Part shown: one piece after another, positions 11,111 through 21,340 of the stretch
How positions within the stretch are numbered: position 1 is the first letter of the stretch
Layout: each line of letters starts with the position of its first letter
DNA from: Merluccius polli
Lineage: Eukaryota > Chordata > Actinopteri > Gadiformes > Merlucciidae
NCBI GenBank assembly: GCA_030340625.1
Contig: JAOPHQ010004284.1
Coordinates: 28,501-92,500 of the forward strand
Direction of reading: 5' to 3'
Length of the DNA: 64,000 bases
The notes under the pieces: generated by a model
The model's input: only the letters and a program-made list of their open reading frames with translations
What the model was told of the DNA's origin: nothing
The model's database searches: none
Translations under genes and position numbers: made by a program

Positions 11111-11282
11111 GGCAGCATGTTAGACGTTTGGGACACTATCACGCTCTACTTGCGTGACTCAAACGAGCAAGCATGCCACAGTCGAGCCAACGCCTTCATG
11201 TTTGGACGAACTAAATTCACTTGTAAAAATTACTTTTGACACATTTTACCATCAGTGTGTTCCTTGTAACATAGAAACACAT
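11111..11282 (+). repeat. duplicated MITE end plus flank, copy 2
   Basis: Direct copy of 10714-10888, spaced by about 397 bp, with scattered substitutions and a short deletion. Only the right MITE end is present, so the unit was duplicated after, or as part of, a larger repeat. Confidence 0.85.
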
Positions 11283-11781
11283 GGAAATAGGACAGTAATG
11301 TTGCAGATCCATAACATCTGCAAATATGTGTTGTGTAAAAGAGGTGTGCTCGCTGCTTCTGCTTCTGATTTCATTATTCTACTGTTTGGCCACGTTGCAG
11401 TGTTTTGCAAAATCCCCAAAGCAATCATAGAAAATGCTAGGTGTTCTCATGTAATCAGGTGTGACCTTTCTGATGATTAGTTTTTTGCAATTACTAACAC
11501 ACTAAAATGAGACATAAAGCACAATTATTGAAACTGACACTCGGAGAGCAAAGCAGGTCAAGTGCACCTCAACACACTGCACACGGTTCTCTACATAGGA
11601 CACAGGAATCTGACATGAAGTCACTTGTTTGCCATTTCGAAACACTGGCATTCAAAATGCCTCACCCATGGATCTATTGGCCAACACCTGATTGCTGAAT
11701 TGTCGACTCATCAATCAGGATGTAAGCACTATTTAAAGACCACAGGTGAGTTTTGTTTTTATTTACCTTTGTACAACAACA
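11283..11781. other. upstream non-coding DNA of IS630-like copy 2
   Basis: No coding region seen. It probably contains the 5' end and leader of the transposase gene that follows; its TIR could not be defined. Confidence 0.35.
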
Positions 11782-12397
11782 ATGGAGGCCAACATAGCAG
11801 TGAGAGGAAGAGGGAGGGTGAGAGGGGAAGGAAGAGGTAGAGGTAGGGGTAAAGCTGGAGGGGGAGGACAAGGAAGAAGACAACTTACTGATGAAATCTG
11901 GCCAACATTAGTTGACAATGTTATCAACCAAGGGTTGACAATGAGAGGGTGGACAGAGAGTCCAGCCCAACTCGAGTCGATTTACTGTTGCCTCTGTCAT
12001 CTGGACATTTAGACTTGAGCACAGCGTCGTAACCACATTTGCATTCACTTTGTATACAGTAATTCAGGCCTCCACAAATCATACCAGATACATAAGTTGT
12101 GTGACACATATTCACTTCATGAATGGCTGCCATGTCTTACACTATAACTAACACAATCCTGCACAATTTTCTGTGGAAAGACGTCTTTAGGCTACATTGA
12201 CCAATCGCTAGATTTTTGCTTTTTCTAACAGACAAAGACATAATGGTGGAAGTGTTTGAATGTTTTTGAATGTTCAATAAGGCACAGGAAGCAGCAATAA
12301 TCAACTTGGTTTTGGCAAATGATGCAATTAGACTCCAGGATATTCAAAGCCACATCATAAGGCACAACACCTGGCAAAACACCTCATCCACTACCAA
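11782..12397 (+). pseudogene. IS630-type transposase, N-terminal exons
   Basis: The ATG at 11782 opens MEANIAVRGRGR and a run of RG dipeptides, typical for this fish family. It then reads DEIWPTLVDNVINQGLTMR, the start of the helix-turn-helix region. A frameshift near 11950 moves the continuation (GQRVQPN...SRFTVAS) into the next frame, up to about 12016. An intron-like stretch follows to a TTCTAACAG acceptor near 12230. The next exon has an early stop and frame break, then reads FNKAQEAAIINLVLANDAI and RLQDIQSHIIRHNTW. At 12397 the coding text stops at the hAT insertion; its TSD copy at 13885 restores the last codons. Confidence 0.78.
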
Positions 12398-13208
12398 CAG
12401 TGTTGGGCAAGTTACTTCCAAAGTGTAATATATTTCATATTACAAGTTACTTGTATTTGAAAGTAATACGTTTCTATACAATATTACCTTCTGTGTAGAG
12501 TTAGTCATTACTTTTTAGTTACTTTCACCAAAATACATTTTTAGGACAAGGCATTACAAAATGAATAGTCCTCAATTAACTGTAGTTCCTCATAAATATA
12601 GTGTGGGGGGTGGGGGCAACATTAAAGTCTAATGAGGTCTATATTGCATCCGAAAGTAGTGGTTACCATGAATAGCTGAATTACAATAATGTAGTGATAT
12701 AAAATAATTAAACAACCAAAACCTTTACACGACATTACAAACTCTTTTTCTGTGCCTCATTTATTAGCTCCTGGGTTACAAAGTGCGGCCACACAAAGAT
12801 TTAACAAAAAAGTTACATTTCCATGAAGTTAAACATGTTAATAGTTTATACTATTTCAATAATAAAATAAAAGTGCACTTCAAGAATGAGGTCTAACAGC
12901 CACCAGACGGGGCATGTTTTGTAATTTAGTATTTTAGGACCTGAGCATATATCCTGCCCTGAAATAGCAGTAATAAAAAAGAGCATGAGAACAGCATGAA
13001 TAATGAATCACATTCAACATTTAAAAAAATGGCTCATTTCAGTCCCACAGAGACTTCACAAGGAACTTATGCTTAGAGCCTATTAATATTTTGGTTAGGA
13101 CCAAACAAAGTCTTAATAGACAAAATATACAGCCAAACAAAAGCTGATAATAATGAACACAACTACTGAAGGCATTTCACCTTGACCTTAGCCTGAGGCT
13201 CTCCAGAA

Positions 13209-13589
13209 CTACTCCATACCACTACAGTATGTGTTATAGCGCAACAGGAGAAGCCGCTGAAAGCGTTCATCACCAACACGGTTTCGCTTTGGGGTGAGTC
13301 CTCCTACACTAAAAAGTCTTTCGACTGGTGCACTGGATGGTGTTGCAGCGTTATACCAGAGTGCCACTTTTTGAACTCTTGGTGCAGGCTTTCCATCACA
13401 GGCAGATTTAAGATAATATATTACCTCTGTTTCCACGGACATGGATGCATTTGAGTCATCTAGCTGTGCATCAAAAGAAAAAAAGTCATCACTGGGGGCG
13501 GCAGCAGCAGCAGCATTATCCATTTCTGTGAATTCAAAATAGTGCGAGTAGAACCACTTAGAAAACGTTAAATTATCAGTTGTTGCCAT
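13209..13589 (-). pseudogene. hAT transposase C-terminal fragment
   Basis: The 126-residue frame has an Asp/Ser-rich middle and ends with LWYNAATPSSAPVERLF, then SVGGLTPKRNR and a leucine-rich end. This is the hAT C-terminal dimerisation domain (the family usually has PxSSAxxERxFS). The catalytic core and zinc finger are absent, so this is a leftover from internal deletion. The methionine at 13589 is not an authentic start. Confidence 0.85.
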
Positions 13590-13607
13590 CTTGTCATCTC
13601 CAAAACC

Positions 13608-13662
13608 TTCTTCTTCTTCTTCTTCTTCTTCTTCTTCTTCTTCTTCTTCTTCTTCTTCTTCT
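13608..13662 (+). repeat. (TTC)n microsatellite
   Basis: About 18 TTC units inside the hAT element, just upstream of the transposase fragment on its strand. Confidence 0.95.
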
Positions 13663-13892
13663 GTTGATTTACAACCATCTTCTTCTCCTCTTTATTTACG
13701 ACTGTTGCACCTGGGTTGTTTTTTCGAAACCTCCGCCTATGCGATTGTAATGCGTTACCGGACTCAGTAACTGTAATAATATGACGAAAATATAGTTAGT
13801 AACGCGTTATATTACTCCGTTACTGCCTAAACGTAATATATTACGCTAACGCGTTACTTTTGTAACGTGTTACCCCCAACACTGACTACCAA

Positions 13893-14310
13893 TGTGTAGC
13901 CCCCACCTGTGTGATGCACGGCTGCAGTTTACACTCACCACACACTGACTATCACAGTGAAGAGGTGAGGAATGATGCAATCTAATTAGAGCCCAGTGGA
14001 TGATTAGGTAGCCATGTTGGTACAGGAGCCAGGTTGGAAATTTGGCCAAGACACCAGGGTTAGCACCCCTACTCATAAGTACCATGGGATCTTTAGTGAC
14101 CACAGGGAGTCAGGATATCGGAGTCCCCATCTCTGTCCTGGGGCATTCGGGATTTTACATAGGCCAGAGATATGAGCACCCTCTATTGAACATGTGGATG
14201 TAAGTACAATATTGGCTACAGTACACTACACACAGTACAGCATTGTTTTCCCAGTGTACTGGACTACACCATATTGGCTGATTGTTTTGTTTTTATTGTT
14301 TTGTTTTCAG
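13893..14310 (+). other. intron-like stretch of IS630-type copy 2 with a dispersed repeat
   Basis: Starts with a GT just after the restored exon end and finishes at a TTTTGTTTTCAG acceptor (14299-14310), so it behaves as an intron. Around 13985-14150 it contains a sequence of the type CCATGGGATCTTTAGTGACC, which I recall as a dispersed repeat in fish genomes; that identity is recollection, not shown here. Confidence 0.45.
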
Positions 14311-14385
14311 AGCTTACTGGAAATGGATGCTAATGTGATCCCACATGAGTTTATTTTCATTGATGAGGCTTGCTTCGACCTCACC
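14311..14385 (+). pseudogene. IS630-type transposase exon with first catalytic motif
   Basis: After the acceptor the frame reads SLLEMDANVIPHEFIFIDEA, carrying the first catalytic Asp (FIDEA). The same exon start is seen in copy 1 at 5547. From 14363 the codons for this motif are repeated as a 23-bp minisatellite, which breaks the frame. Confidence 0.85.
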
Positions 14386-14632
14386 ATGAGGCTGGCTTCG
14401 ACCTTACGATGAGGCTGGCTTTAACCTCACCATGAGGCTGGCGTTAACCTCACCATGAGGCTGGCGTTAACCTCACCATGAGGCTGGCTTCGACCTCACC
14501 ATGAGGCTGGCTTCGACCTTACCATGAGGCTGGCTTTAACCTCACCATGAGGCTGGCATTAACCTCACCATGAGGCTGGCTTCGACCTCACCATGAGGCT
14601 GGCTTCGACCTCCCCATGAGGCTGGCTTCAAC
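14363..14632 (+). repeat. 23-bp minisatellite derived from the transposase DDE motif
   Basis: Twelve units starting with ATGAGGCT occur every 23 bp (14363, 14386, 14409 and on to 14616). The unit is the coding sequence of (D)EAGFDLT. Variants carry TTCGAC, TTTAAC or GTTAAC. Because 23 is not a multiple of three, each unit shifts the frame. Three more units lie at 15892, 15915 and 15938 beyond an inserted element, after which the transposase coding text resumes. Confidence 0.95.
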
Positions 14633-15223
14633 TAGGGATGTTCCTAGCGACTAATTTCCCTGACGTTTAAACGGTAGTTTTGTAAACGTCTAATCGACTA
14701 GTCTGAAAGTATGAAAACTCTCATAAAACAGTAAAAATGTTGCAGATTTTAATCTATAAGGCCAAACATTGTCTGATTCTCATTTTAAATGCTTAATCAT
14801 GTTTTTCAATTAACATATAAATGCACTAAAAAGTGGGATTGCATTATGACCATTGCACATTATCAGACAAAACATGACACCAACTCACTAAATAAAAGTT
14901 AGCCAATAACGTAGTTATTGAAATTTTGAAAACAATATTCAAAGTAACAAAAAAATGCTGAAAAGTGACATTTTGTGACGTGCATTACTGCACGTCGGCT
15001 CTCAGGTATCAAATGTGTTGCGCATCGCACCAGTTGAACTGTTAGGTAGGGGAAAACAGGAGATGTTAGAAACTTGCAGGTTTAAATCTAAATAATCATC
15101 TGAAATAAATCATCGTCTGGCAAGAGATGTGATAACAATGATCGCGGTACTTTTTTTCTCCTCTCCATTTTATCCATCCTTTGTGAGCAAGCCATTCACT
15201 CTAACTCAGTAGGCCTAAGGAAA

Positions 15224-15373
15224 GTTAAGACATAAGAAGTAAATATAATCTGGCAGATCATGGTTAATTTACTGTTAAGACATAAGTATTAAATATAATC
15301 TGGCGGATCATTGTTACTTTACTGTTAAGACATAAGTAGTAAATATAATCTGGCGGATCATGGTTACTTTACT
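15224..15373 (+). repeat. 50-bp tandem repeat, three units
   Basis: Units start GTTAAGACATAAG at 15224, 15274 and 15324, each containing AATATAATCTGGCGGATCA or a close variant. They differ at only a few bases. Confidence 0.95.
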
Positions 15374-15475
15374 GTGAACTGGCCATTTCAATGATGCGCC
15401 TCAGGAGCGACTAGTAGAACAGCTGAGCGCCGCCGTGCGCAGCAGAGTTCAATCCTTCAGCGGGAGCACAAACTT

Positions 15476-15559
15476 GTTCATGCATCCATGATTATTATTC
15501 ACTATCTAATTAAAACAGTTCATGAATCCATGATTATTATTCACTATCTAATTAAAACA
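15476..15559 (+). repeat. 42-bp tandem duplication
   Basis: Two units starting GTTCATG at 15476 and 15518, containing CATGATTATTATTCACTATC. They differ at one position. Confidence 0.95.
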
Positions 15560-15891
15560 GGTATGTAAATGACATCATAAAAAGACCAACTGATCGCGAA
15601 TGGCAGCGCACCTGACATGACCGCAGTTACTGACTGGGGTGAAGAGTGCTGTTGAGAATTGTGAACCAGATTAAATTAAATTATTAAATTAACGATTAGA
15701 TGTTTTGGCAAACTACATGGTGTTTACCGTTGGTTATAGGCCTATTAAAAGCATGGTCTAATTCTTATATGCATATTCTATTAATAGTGCATGGCGTGCT
15801 TCCGCTGTTTATGCAGGCCTATCGGCAGAAATGCTTTTCTCCGAGAGAAAAAAAAGCGTTTAACTGACTACTATTTCTGGTGCCTACTACC

Positions 15892-16490
15892 ATGAGGCTG
15901 ACTTCGACCTCACCATGAGGCTGGCTTCAACTTCACCATGAGGCTGGCTTCAATCTCACAAGACCAGGAGAAGGGGAAATAACATCATTGGTCACAGAGC
16001 CATTGTAGATGTTCTTCGTGACGGCAATTTCACAATGTGTGCCGCCATCGCGCATACTAATGGTGTCCTTCAATGTCCATGGCAACTGTGGTCCATACAA
16101 CACAGCCCACATTTCTGGACAGACTGCACAACATTTTGATACCGGCGGACCATATGGATGATGCAGAGCAGCACAGATCTGTTGTAGCATGGGACAATGT
16201 CAGCTTGCATCGTGCAGCCCTGGACCACCCACCATTTCTTGTTCAATACCTTCCACCCTACTCCCCATTTCTCAATCCAATTGAGTTATTTTCGGCATGA
16301 CGGTGGAAGGTGTATGACCGTCAGCCCTGTGTGTGCATGCCTCTTCTGCAGGCAGTGGAAGCAGCATATGATGATATCACTTGATGTGAGTGCTGTCCAG
16401 GGCTGGATACGACACTCAAGGCGCTTCTCCCCACGATGTCTAGCCAGGGAAGATATTGCCTGTTGATGAGGTGCTGTGGCCAGACCCAGC
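15892..16490 (+). pseudogene. IS630-type transposase, catalytic core and C-terminal tail
   Basis: After three minisatellite units the coding text continues in shifting frames: GFNLTR, then GNNIIGHRAIVDV and MCAAIAHTNGV. Next, FLDRLHNILIPADHMDD and VVAWDNVSLHRAAL carry the second catalytic Asp (WDN), and YLPPYSPFLNPIELF carries the NPIE acidic residue. After a stop, it reads RWKVYDRQP and, in another frame, QGWIRHSRRF and PRCLARED. Order and motifs match full-length members of this DDE family. Several frameshifts and stops make it non-functional. Confidence 0.88.
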
Positions 16491-16499
16491 TAGGCGGCG

Positions 16500-17045
16500 A
16501 GATGCAGCCGAAGTATTTTGCTTTCCTGGTTGTTTTTTTTTTTAGGGGGGGGGGGGGGGGATTTATTTTTCTGTATATTTTTTTCTCAAAGTTTTCTTTT
16601 CTGTTTACTGTATTTGATAGAGGGCATTTTTTGATTCACATCTGTAATGTATAAACAAAGGTTTTGTTTCAACAGTATATTCTGTAGACTTAAACAATCT
16701 CTCTGCAGAAGCCTCTACATACAGAACTATGGTTATGATGAGCACAACATAGTGTGTAGTTGGTTGGACAAAAATATGGTAATATGAATGACGTGTGTGC
16801 CATTTGGTGTCAAAATTAGATTTTGATATGCGTTTATGTAGTTTTGAATGCAATGCGTAATTTGGCAGGGAATTAGGTTTTTGCTCTTTAGAATTGATGA
16901 TTAATTTATTGTCGGATCAAGTCTGAAATGTTTCTTGCATCACAGCAGCTCTGTTTGCAACGTCACAGAAAAGACAAAAGTTGAGACAAGAAACAAAGAT
17001 ATACACTTAACATAACATTACAACCACAGAAGACAATTTTCGCGT
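16500..17045. other. non-coding stretch after IS630-type copy 2
   Basis: Holds a poly-T run and a G run (16543-16560), then AT-rich DNA. No gene or clear repeat structure is seen. The 3' end of the IS630-type element must lie here. Confidence 0.4.
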
Positions 17046-17084
17046 CTGTGTGTGTGTCTGTGTGTGTGTGTGTGTTTTGGGGCA
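17046..17084 (+). repeat. (TG)n microsatellite
   Basis: Imperfect TG repeat with one TCTG interruption, immediately upstream of the LINE fragment. Confidence 0.9.
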
Positions 17085-17720
17085 ACTGGTGTTCCTCAGG
17101 GATGTGCGAGTTCTCCCATTCTGTTTACATTATATACAAATGATTGTTCATCATCATGAATGTTCTGATGACGCCATCTTGCCATCTTGGAAACAGACAC
17201 TGACATTTCTGGCTATAGTTTGGAGATTAAAAGGTTTGTACAATGGTGTGATGACCGTCATCTCATTGTAAACACTAAGAAGAAAGGACATCTGGAGTAT
17301 CATTCTCGACTACTGGTCCATAAATGCACTAGGATCCAACAGCGACTCTTCTTGCGAAGACGCAGGGTGTTTGGGGTTGGACAGAGGGCATTGATGTTGG
17401 GTATTGATGTTATTTTATCATGCTGTGATAGAGTATATTACAGCATCTTATCTTGGTTTGGTAACACATCAGTTAAGTTAAAATCCGGAATAAATAGACC
17501 ACGCAGCAATGAAAGTGATGAAATGAAAATGCTCTTTGAGAAGACTAGTTAAAAAGGCCAGGGACATTATCGCTGACCCCTCCATGTCCTGTATTCAGAA
17601 TATCTGCTCCCATCATGACACTACAGGGTTCAAATTAAAGGAGAAGATACCTGAATAGGTATAACAAGTCTTTCATCCCTCTATCAGTGAATCTCCTAAA
17701 TTCAGGATATAAGCAGGGTG
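17085..17720 (+). mobile_element. LINE fragment (L2/Rex type), reverse transcriptase C-terminal part
   Basis: Translated in mixed frames, the segment reads GVPQGCASSPILFTLYTND, then a degenerate SDDAIL equivalent of the FADD catalytic box, YSLEIKRFVQWCDDRHLIVN, and QQRLFLRRRRVFGV. Near the end it reads KSFIPLSVNLLNSGY. This order is that of the reverse transcriptase palm and thumb followed by the C-terminal tail of L2/Rex-like LINEs. It is 5'-truncated, as usual for LINEs, and has stops and frame changes. Confidence 0.85.
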
Positions 17721-17739
17721 TGAAATGAGGGGCTGTGTT

Positions 17740-18160
17740 GCATGTACTTGAATGCACTTATGTCTGCACTTGTTTCTTTTATGCCTGTTACTGCAATATA
17801 ATTGTATGTATTTTTCGGTGGCAGCCTTTATGTCCAAGACAAATTTCCCTTGGGACACAAAGTTAATCATGAATCTTGAACTCAAGCTCTGTGAGGCAAG
17901 GTTGGATTGTCAATTCATGACAGCAGACAGTTAAATGCAAAATAAAACGGATTTACTTGAAAACCTTGGTCTTAGGGCTTAGACAAAACCAAATGGCTTC
18001 TCCCAACCAGGGTCTTTATGTCAATCTTCTTCCTGCGGTGACGTGGTGCTCCCAGAGAGCTTCCCTGTTAAAACAGTTTGCTCAGTGATTTACTGATTTA
18101 TTTCAACTGCTTCCCCTCTGGGCCTCCCTCTGCTGCCGCTCATTCTACTGATTACTCATG
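17740..18160. other. non-coding stretch
   Basis: No coding region, repeat or structured element is supported. Confidence 0.35.
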
Positions 18161-18168
18161 CAGTACTA

Positions 18169-18688
18169 GGCTGTGTCCGAATATCACTCTCGCCTCACTA
18201 TATAGTCAGTGCACTATACTGTATAGTGAGTTCGCCATTATGTAGTGCTGTAGTCCGATTTGTAGAGTGAGAATTATTATACCCTATATAGTGGACTCAT
18301 CGTATCCCACGATGAATTATGAAAAGTAGTGTACAACCGATGGTCACTAACCAAGCACTATATACCATCATGCATTGCCCTGAAAGAAAAATGGCTGTAC
18401 AAATGCGAAAATCATGTTTTAATTATTTTATTGAATATTTAATTAATTTGGGAAATATGCTCATTTATCACAAAAATGCATGCTGGTATTTATTATGGTT
18501 GGTCCACCAGATGACGTTGATCTGGAACGTTTTAATTATGCGACAACACAATGACGTAATGAAGTAATTAACGACGACTCGAGTAGTGTCCGAAGTTTTT
18601 TTTTATTTTGCCAATGCGCTCACTAAATAGTCCTCTACAACTCCCTAGATAGTGAGTAGGGAGTAGTGAATTATTTCAGACACAGCCC
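18169..18688 (+). mobile_element. MITE with GGCTGTGTCC ends
   Basis: Left end GGCTGTGTCCGAA; right end TTTCAGACACAGCC, its near complement. Subterminal parts carry repeated CACTATATAG/CTATATAGTG words on both strands. There is no transposase. A clear target duplication was not seen, although AGTACTAG words occur on both sides. Confidence 0.65.
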
Positions 18689-18706
18689 TCGTGAGTACTC
18701 AGTACT

Positions 18707-18868
18707 AGGGCTGGGATGGTATGGATTCTTACCACAATGAAAATGTTATATACCGCTAAACTGCCAAAGGTTAGTCTTTTTTTGGGACTTTATACAGTCC
18801 ATTTATGCTATTTAAAAACATGTACGAATAGACAACATAGGATATAGGCCTATATGTTCTCTTTTTAT
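18707..18868 (+). mobile_element. possible hAT terminus, TAGGGCTGGG type
   Basis: CTAGGGCTGGGATGG followed by TATACCGC words resembles a common hAT terminus. The opposite end is not seen. The next hAT element is inserted right after it. Confidence 0.35.
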
Positions 18869-18876
18869 GTTGAGAT

Positions 18877-19990
18877 CAGGGCTTGAAAACAAAATTATTT
18901 TTCAATCGTTCCGCTCCGAACGGAACCGGTATATTTAACGTTTTCGTTCTTGCGTTCCGCCACCAACATATCGTTCCTGAACCGGTTCGTAACGTAAAAT
19001 AACGTTCGTTCTTAACGTTCCGGCAGTGTTATTGGGCCTCCGCGGTGTGTTACTATTGCGGCCCCCCCCCCCCCGCCGGCCGTAGGTCCGTGGTGTGTTA
19101 CTATTGCGCACCCCCCCGTCGGCCGTTACTATTGCGCGCCCCCCCCCCCCCCCCCCCCCCCCCCGCGGTGTGTTACTATTGCGCGCCCCCCCCCCGTCGG
19201 CCCGCGGTGTGTTTGTGTTACTATTGCGGGCACCCCCCGCCGGCCGTAGGTCCGCGGTGACGCTCGAACGTGAACGTCGTTTTACGGCAGCGGAAGATTT
19301 CCGACAGCCAGCATACAGACAGTAAACAGACAGTGAGCAACGGACTTCACATGATATTATTCACAACTCGGATTAATTTAATGAAACCCATTGATTCTTT
19401 TGACCGGTGGACCCTTACGGACTTAAGGAATATAAACAATGCAGGAACGGACACACACCGTACGGACTTTATGATCGCTTCAAAAGTTGGAAGTCAGACC
19501 TTTTCCCCATCTCTCTTGTTTACCGGTAAGTCTGGATGAATTATGCGTTGCAGTGTTCATAGTTTGTGTTAAATGAACTGAATGATTTATCTGTGGAGAA
19601 TCTAACTGATCTAACGATGTGCGTTATGTCCATATGGACAGACGTTTAAACGGTTACCGTATCTTTGTGTAGGTGATCTAAACGGCTTAAGTCGTTCAAG
19701 AAATAATTTAGATAAAATCCAGATCCGGCCTCAATTGGAGACCTGTGTTTATTTGTCAAAACGTGTCGCCACACCCCTGCGTCTATTAGGGACCCCGCTT
19801 TTATTGGAAGTTTTACGGTATATAGAGAACGAAAAAAAAACGTTATTAACCGGTTTTGGGGATTTCAGAATAACTTTTCTGTTCCGGAACAGTTGAAGAC
19901 CATTTGGTTTTCGTTTCCGTTTCCGTTCCTCGTAAAATTCCGTTCGTTTTCGGTTTTCGTTTTCGTTCCTTGAACCGGTTCGGAGCCCTG
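18877..19990. mobile_element. non-autonomous hAT element with C-rich repeats
   Basis: Begins CAGGGCTTGAAAAC and ends CGGAGCCCTG. An exact 8-bp duplication, GTTGAGAT, lies at 18869-18876 and 19991-19998. Subterminal regions are rich in AACGTT, CGTTCC and GAACCGG words in both orientations. The interior holds a C-rich tandem repeat and no recognisable transposase. Confidence 0.93.
19035..19260 (+). repeat. C-rich degenerate tandem repeat
   Basis: About five units of the form GTGTTACTATTGCG, then a long C run, then GGCCGTAGGTCCG. C-run length varies between units (up to ~24). Apparent proline-rich frames over it are not genes. Confidence 0.85.
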
Positions 19991-20030
19991 GTTGAGATGT
20001 ATATTTGTAGAATTTGCTGTTTATAATAAT

Positions 20031-20090
20031 TATTTATTTGAGACAGTTTAATTAGTTCTGAAGAACTAATTGAACTGTCTCAAATAAATA
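20031..20090. repeat. 29-bp-arm hairpin
   Basis: Arm 20031-20059 and arm 20062-20090 are inverted with one mismatch and a 2-base loop (ends TATTTATTTGAGACAG and CTGTCTCAAATAAATA). It could extrude as a cruciform. Confidence 0.9.
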
Positions 20091-20309
20091 TTAATTTCTC
20101 AAATATTTTTTCAAGCTGCGTGAGTTCTTGACTTTTTGTTTATTTTTAAAGCAATAAAACACTTTGTTCACGCAGTTCATCCTATGTTTGTAAATGTTTT
20201 TAAACAGCATAAAAACCTTCTTTTTTTTTTTACCGATGTAGGCCTATAGGCTATGACAGTGTCCTAATATAGCCTAGTTTCGTTTTTATGTTGCACTTTG
20301 AGCCAAATT

Positions 20310-21340
20310 CTAAACAGCCATTTTAATGGTATATCTATTGGGAACATTTTGTAACGTGAGGCGTATCGGTTTAATGACGTACTCACTCATAGCTGTGATC
20401 GGGTCTTTAGTTCCCCGTGTCAGATCACATTAATTCGGAGCGTGAATATCTGTTGAATAGCCAATATCTTTCTAACTTAAAAAAAACTTTTTCAGACACC
20501 ATAAACTGCTCTAGAGATGTCATTATTTTAATACACCACCACAGTAGTGCTATGCTGCTATAAATGTCACATTCAGTTTAGATGGTGGGACGTTCCTGGC
20601 AGGATACACTACAGTTTACTGTAGTAGAGCTAGTGGGAGACACTTTAGACATTTTAATGTTATATCCATTCTGAACATTTTGTAACGTGAGATGTATCCT
20701 GTTTGATTGCACTTTAGTTAGGCTATTGTTTAGGGCAGGGTACTTTCCCTATTGTGTAGAAATATTGACCAAACGATGGCCCTATAGAGAGGAGTGCTGC
20801 TGGCCGACCGTCTCCTGGGCAGCTAGACACCGCTAGAAACACGGGACTCATACCGGTGATCACGTCTTTAGTTCACCATGTCACATCGCTAATTCAGCGT
20901 GAAAATCTGTTGAATATCCAATATGTTTAACTTAAAAAAATTAACACTTTCAAACTAGATAAACTGCTATTGAGATTATTTTAATACACCACCACAGTAG
21001 CGCTATGCTGCTATAAATGTCATTTTCAGTTTTGATGTCGGGACGTCCCTGGTGGGCGGACATTATTGTAAAACATATTAAACACGGGCCAGCTACTAAA
21101 TGTTGGCGAACAAACCTATTTTAGTCTCAACAACAATATGCAACGGCGAAGGGTTTATTTCTCTCGAGTCGTTTGTCCGTTCTGGGCTACTGTAGAAACA
21201 TGGCGGTGCAACATGGCGGCCTCCGTGGAAGGCGACCTGCTCCCCATGGAGATATAAACGGCTCATTCTAAGTGACCGAAAACACGATTATTATTTTCAT
21301 GGGATTATACACTTATTAAAACATACTTATGAATATTATA
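20310..21340 (+). repeat. dispersed repeat with internal tandem duplication
   Basis: Two diverged units (from about 20319 and about 20650) share ATTTTAATG, GAACATTTTGTAACGTGAG, TAATACACCACCACAGTAG and GCTATGCTGCTATAAATGTC; the second has ~127 extra bases. The tail (AAACATGGCGG...GTACCTTTAA) resembles the end of a common fish repeat. An inverted diverged copy of part of it is at 36.6-37.3 kb. Confidence 0.65.

Larger units (their letters stand above)
12398..13884 (-). mobile_element. hAT element inserted in the IS630-type exon
   Basis: Ends CAGTGTTGGG and CCCAACACTG. Exact 8-bp duplication ACTACCAA at 12390-12397 and 13885-13892. Subterminal regions carry many AGTTACTT/AGTAAC/CGCGTTAC words on both strands. 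The element is 1,487 bp, much shorter than autonomous hAT elements, and keeps only the 3' part of a transposase on the minus strand. It is an internally deleted, non-autonomous copy. Confidence 0.95.
14633..15890. mobile_element. hAT-like insertion within the minisatellite
   Basis: The minisatellite is broken at 14633 by TAGGGATGTTCCTAG, a terminus of the TAGGGATGT type, followed by GACTAATTTCCC and ATCGACTAG words. The insert has no transposase frame. It carries a 50-bp tandem repeat and a 42-bp tandem repeat. The right end has no matching CATCCCTA; it is probably truncated near 15885-15890, where minisatellite units resume. Confidence 0.6.
11782..16490 (+). mobile_element. IS630/Tc1-type element copy 2, with nested insertions
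   Basis: Pieces of one transposase gene appear in order on the plus strand: an RG-rich N-terminus at 11782, a helix-turn-helix segment ending at 12397, the first catalytic motif at 14345, and the remaining catalytic core and tail at 15938-16490. They are separated by introns, a hAT insertion (12398-13884), a minisatellite and a further insertion (14633 to about 15890). The terminal inverted repeats could not be placed, so the limits given are those of recognisable coding DNA. Confidence 0.82.

Noticed and set aside
15224..15559. Tandem repeats considered as a CRISPR-like array
   Set aside because: Units are contiguous with no spacers, and the context is a eukaryotic transposon.
18150..18710. 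A target duplication for the GGCTGTGTCC MITE
   Set aside because: AGTACTAG words occur on both sides but not directly next to both ends, so they may be coincidental.
19045..19325. Proline-rich frames
   Set aside because: Produced by the C-run tandem repeat; no domain or conserved start.
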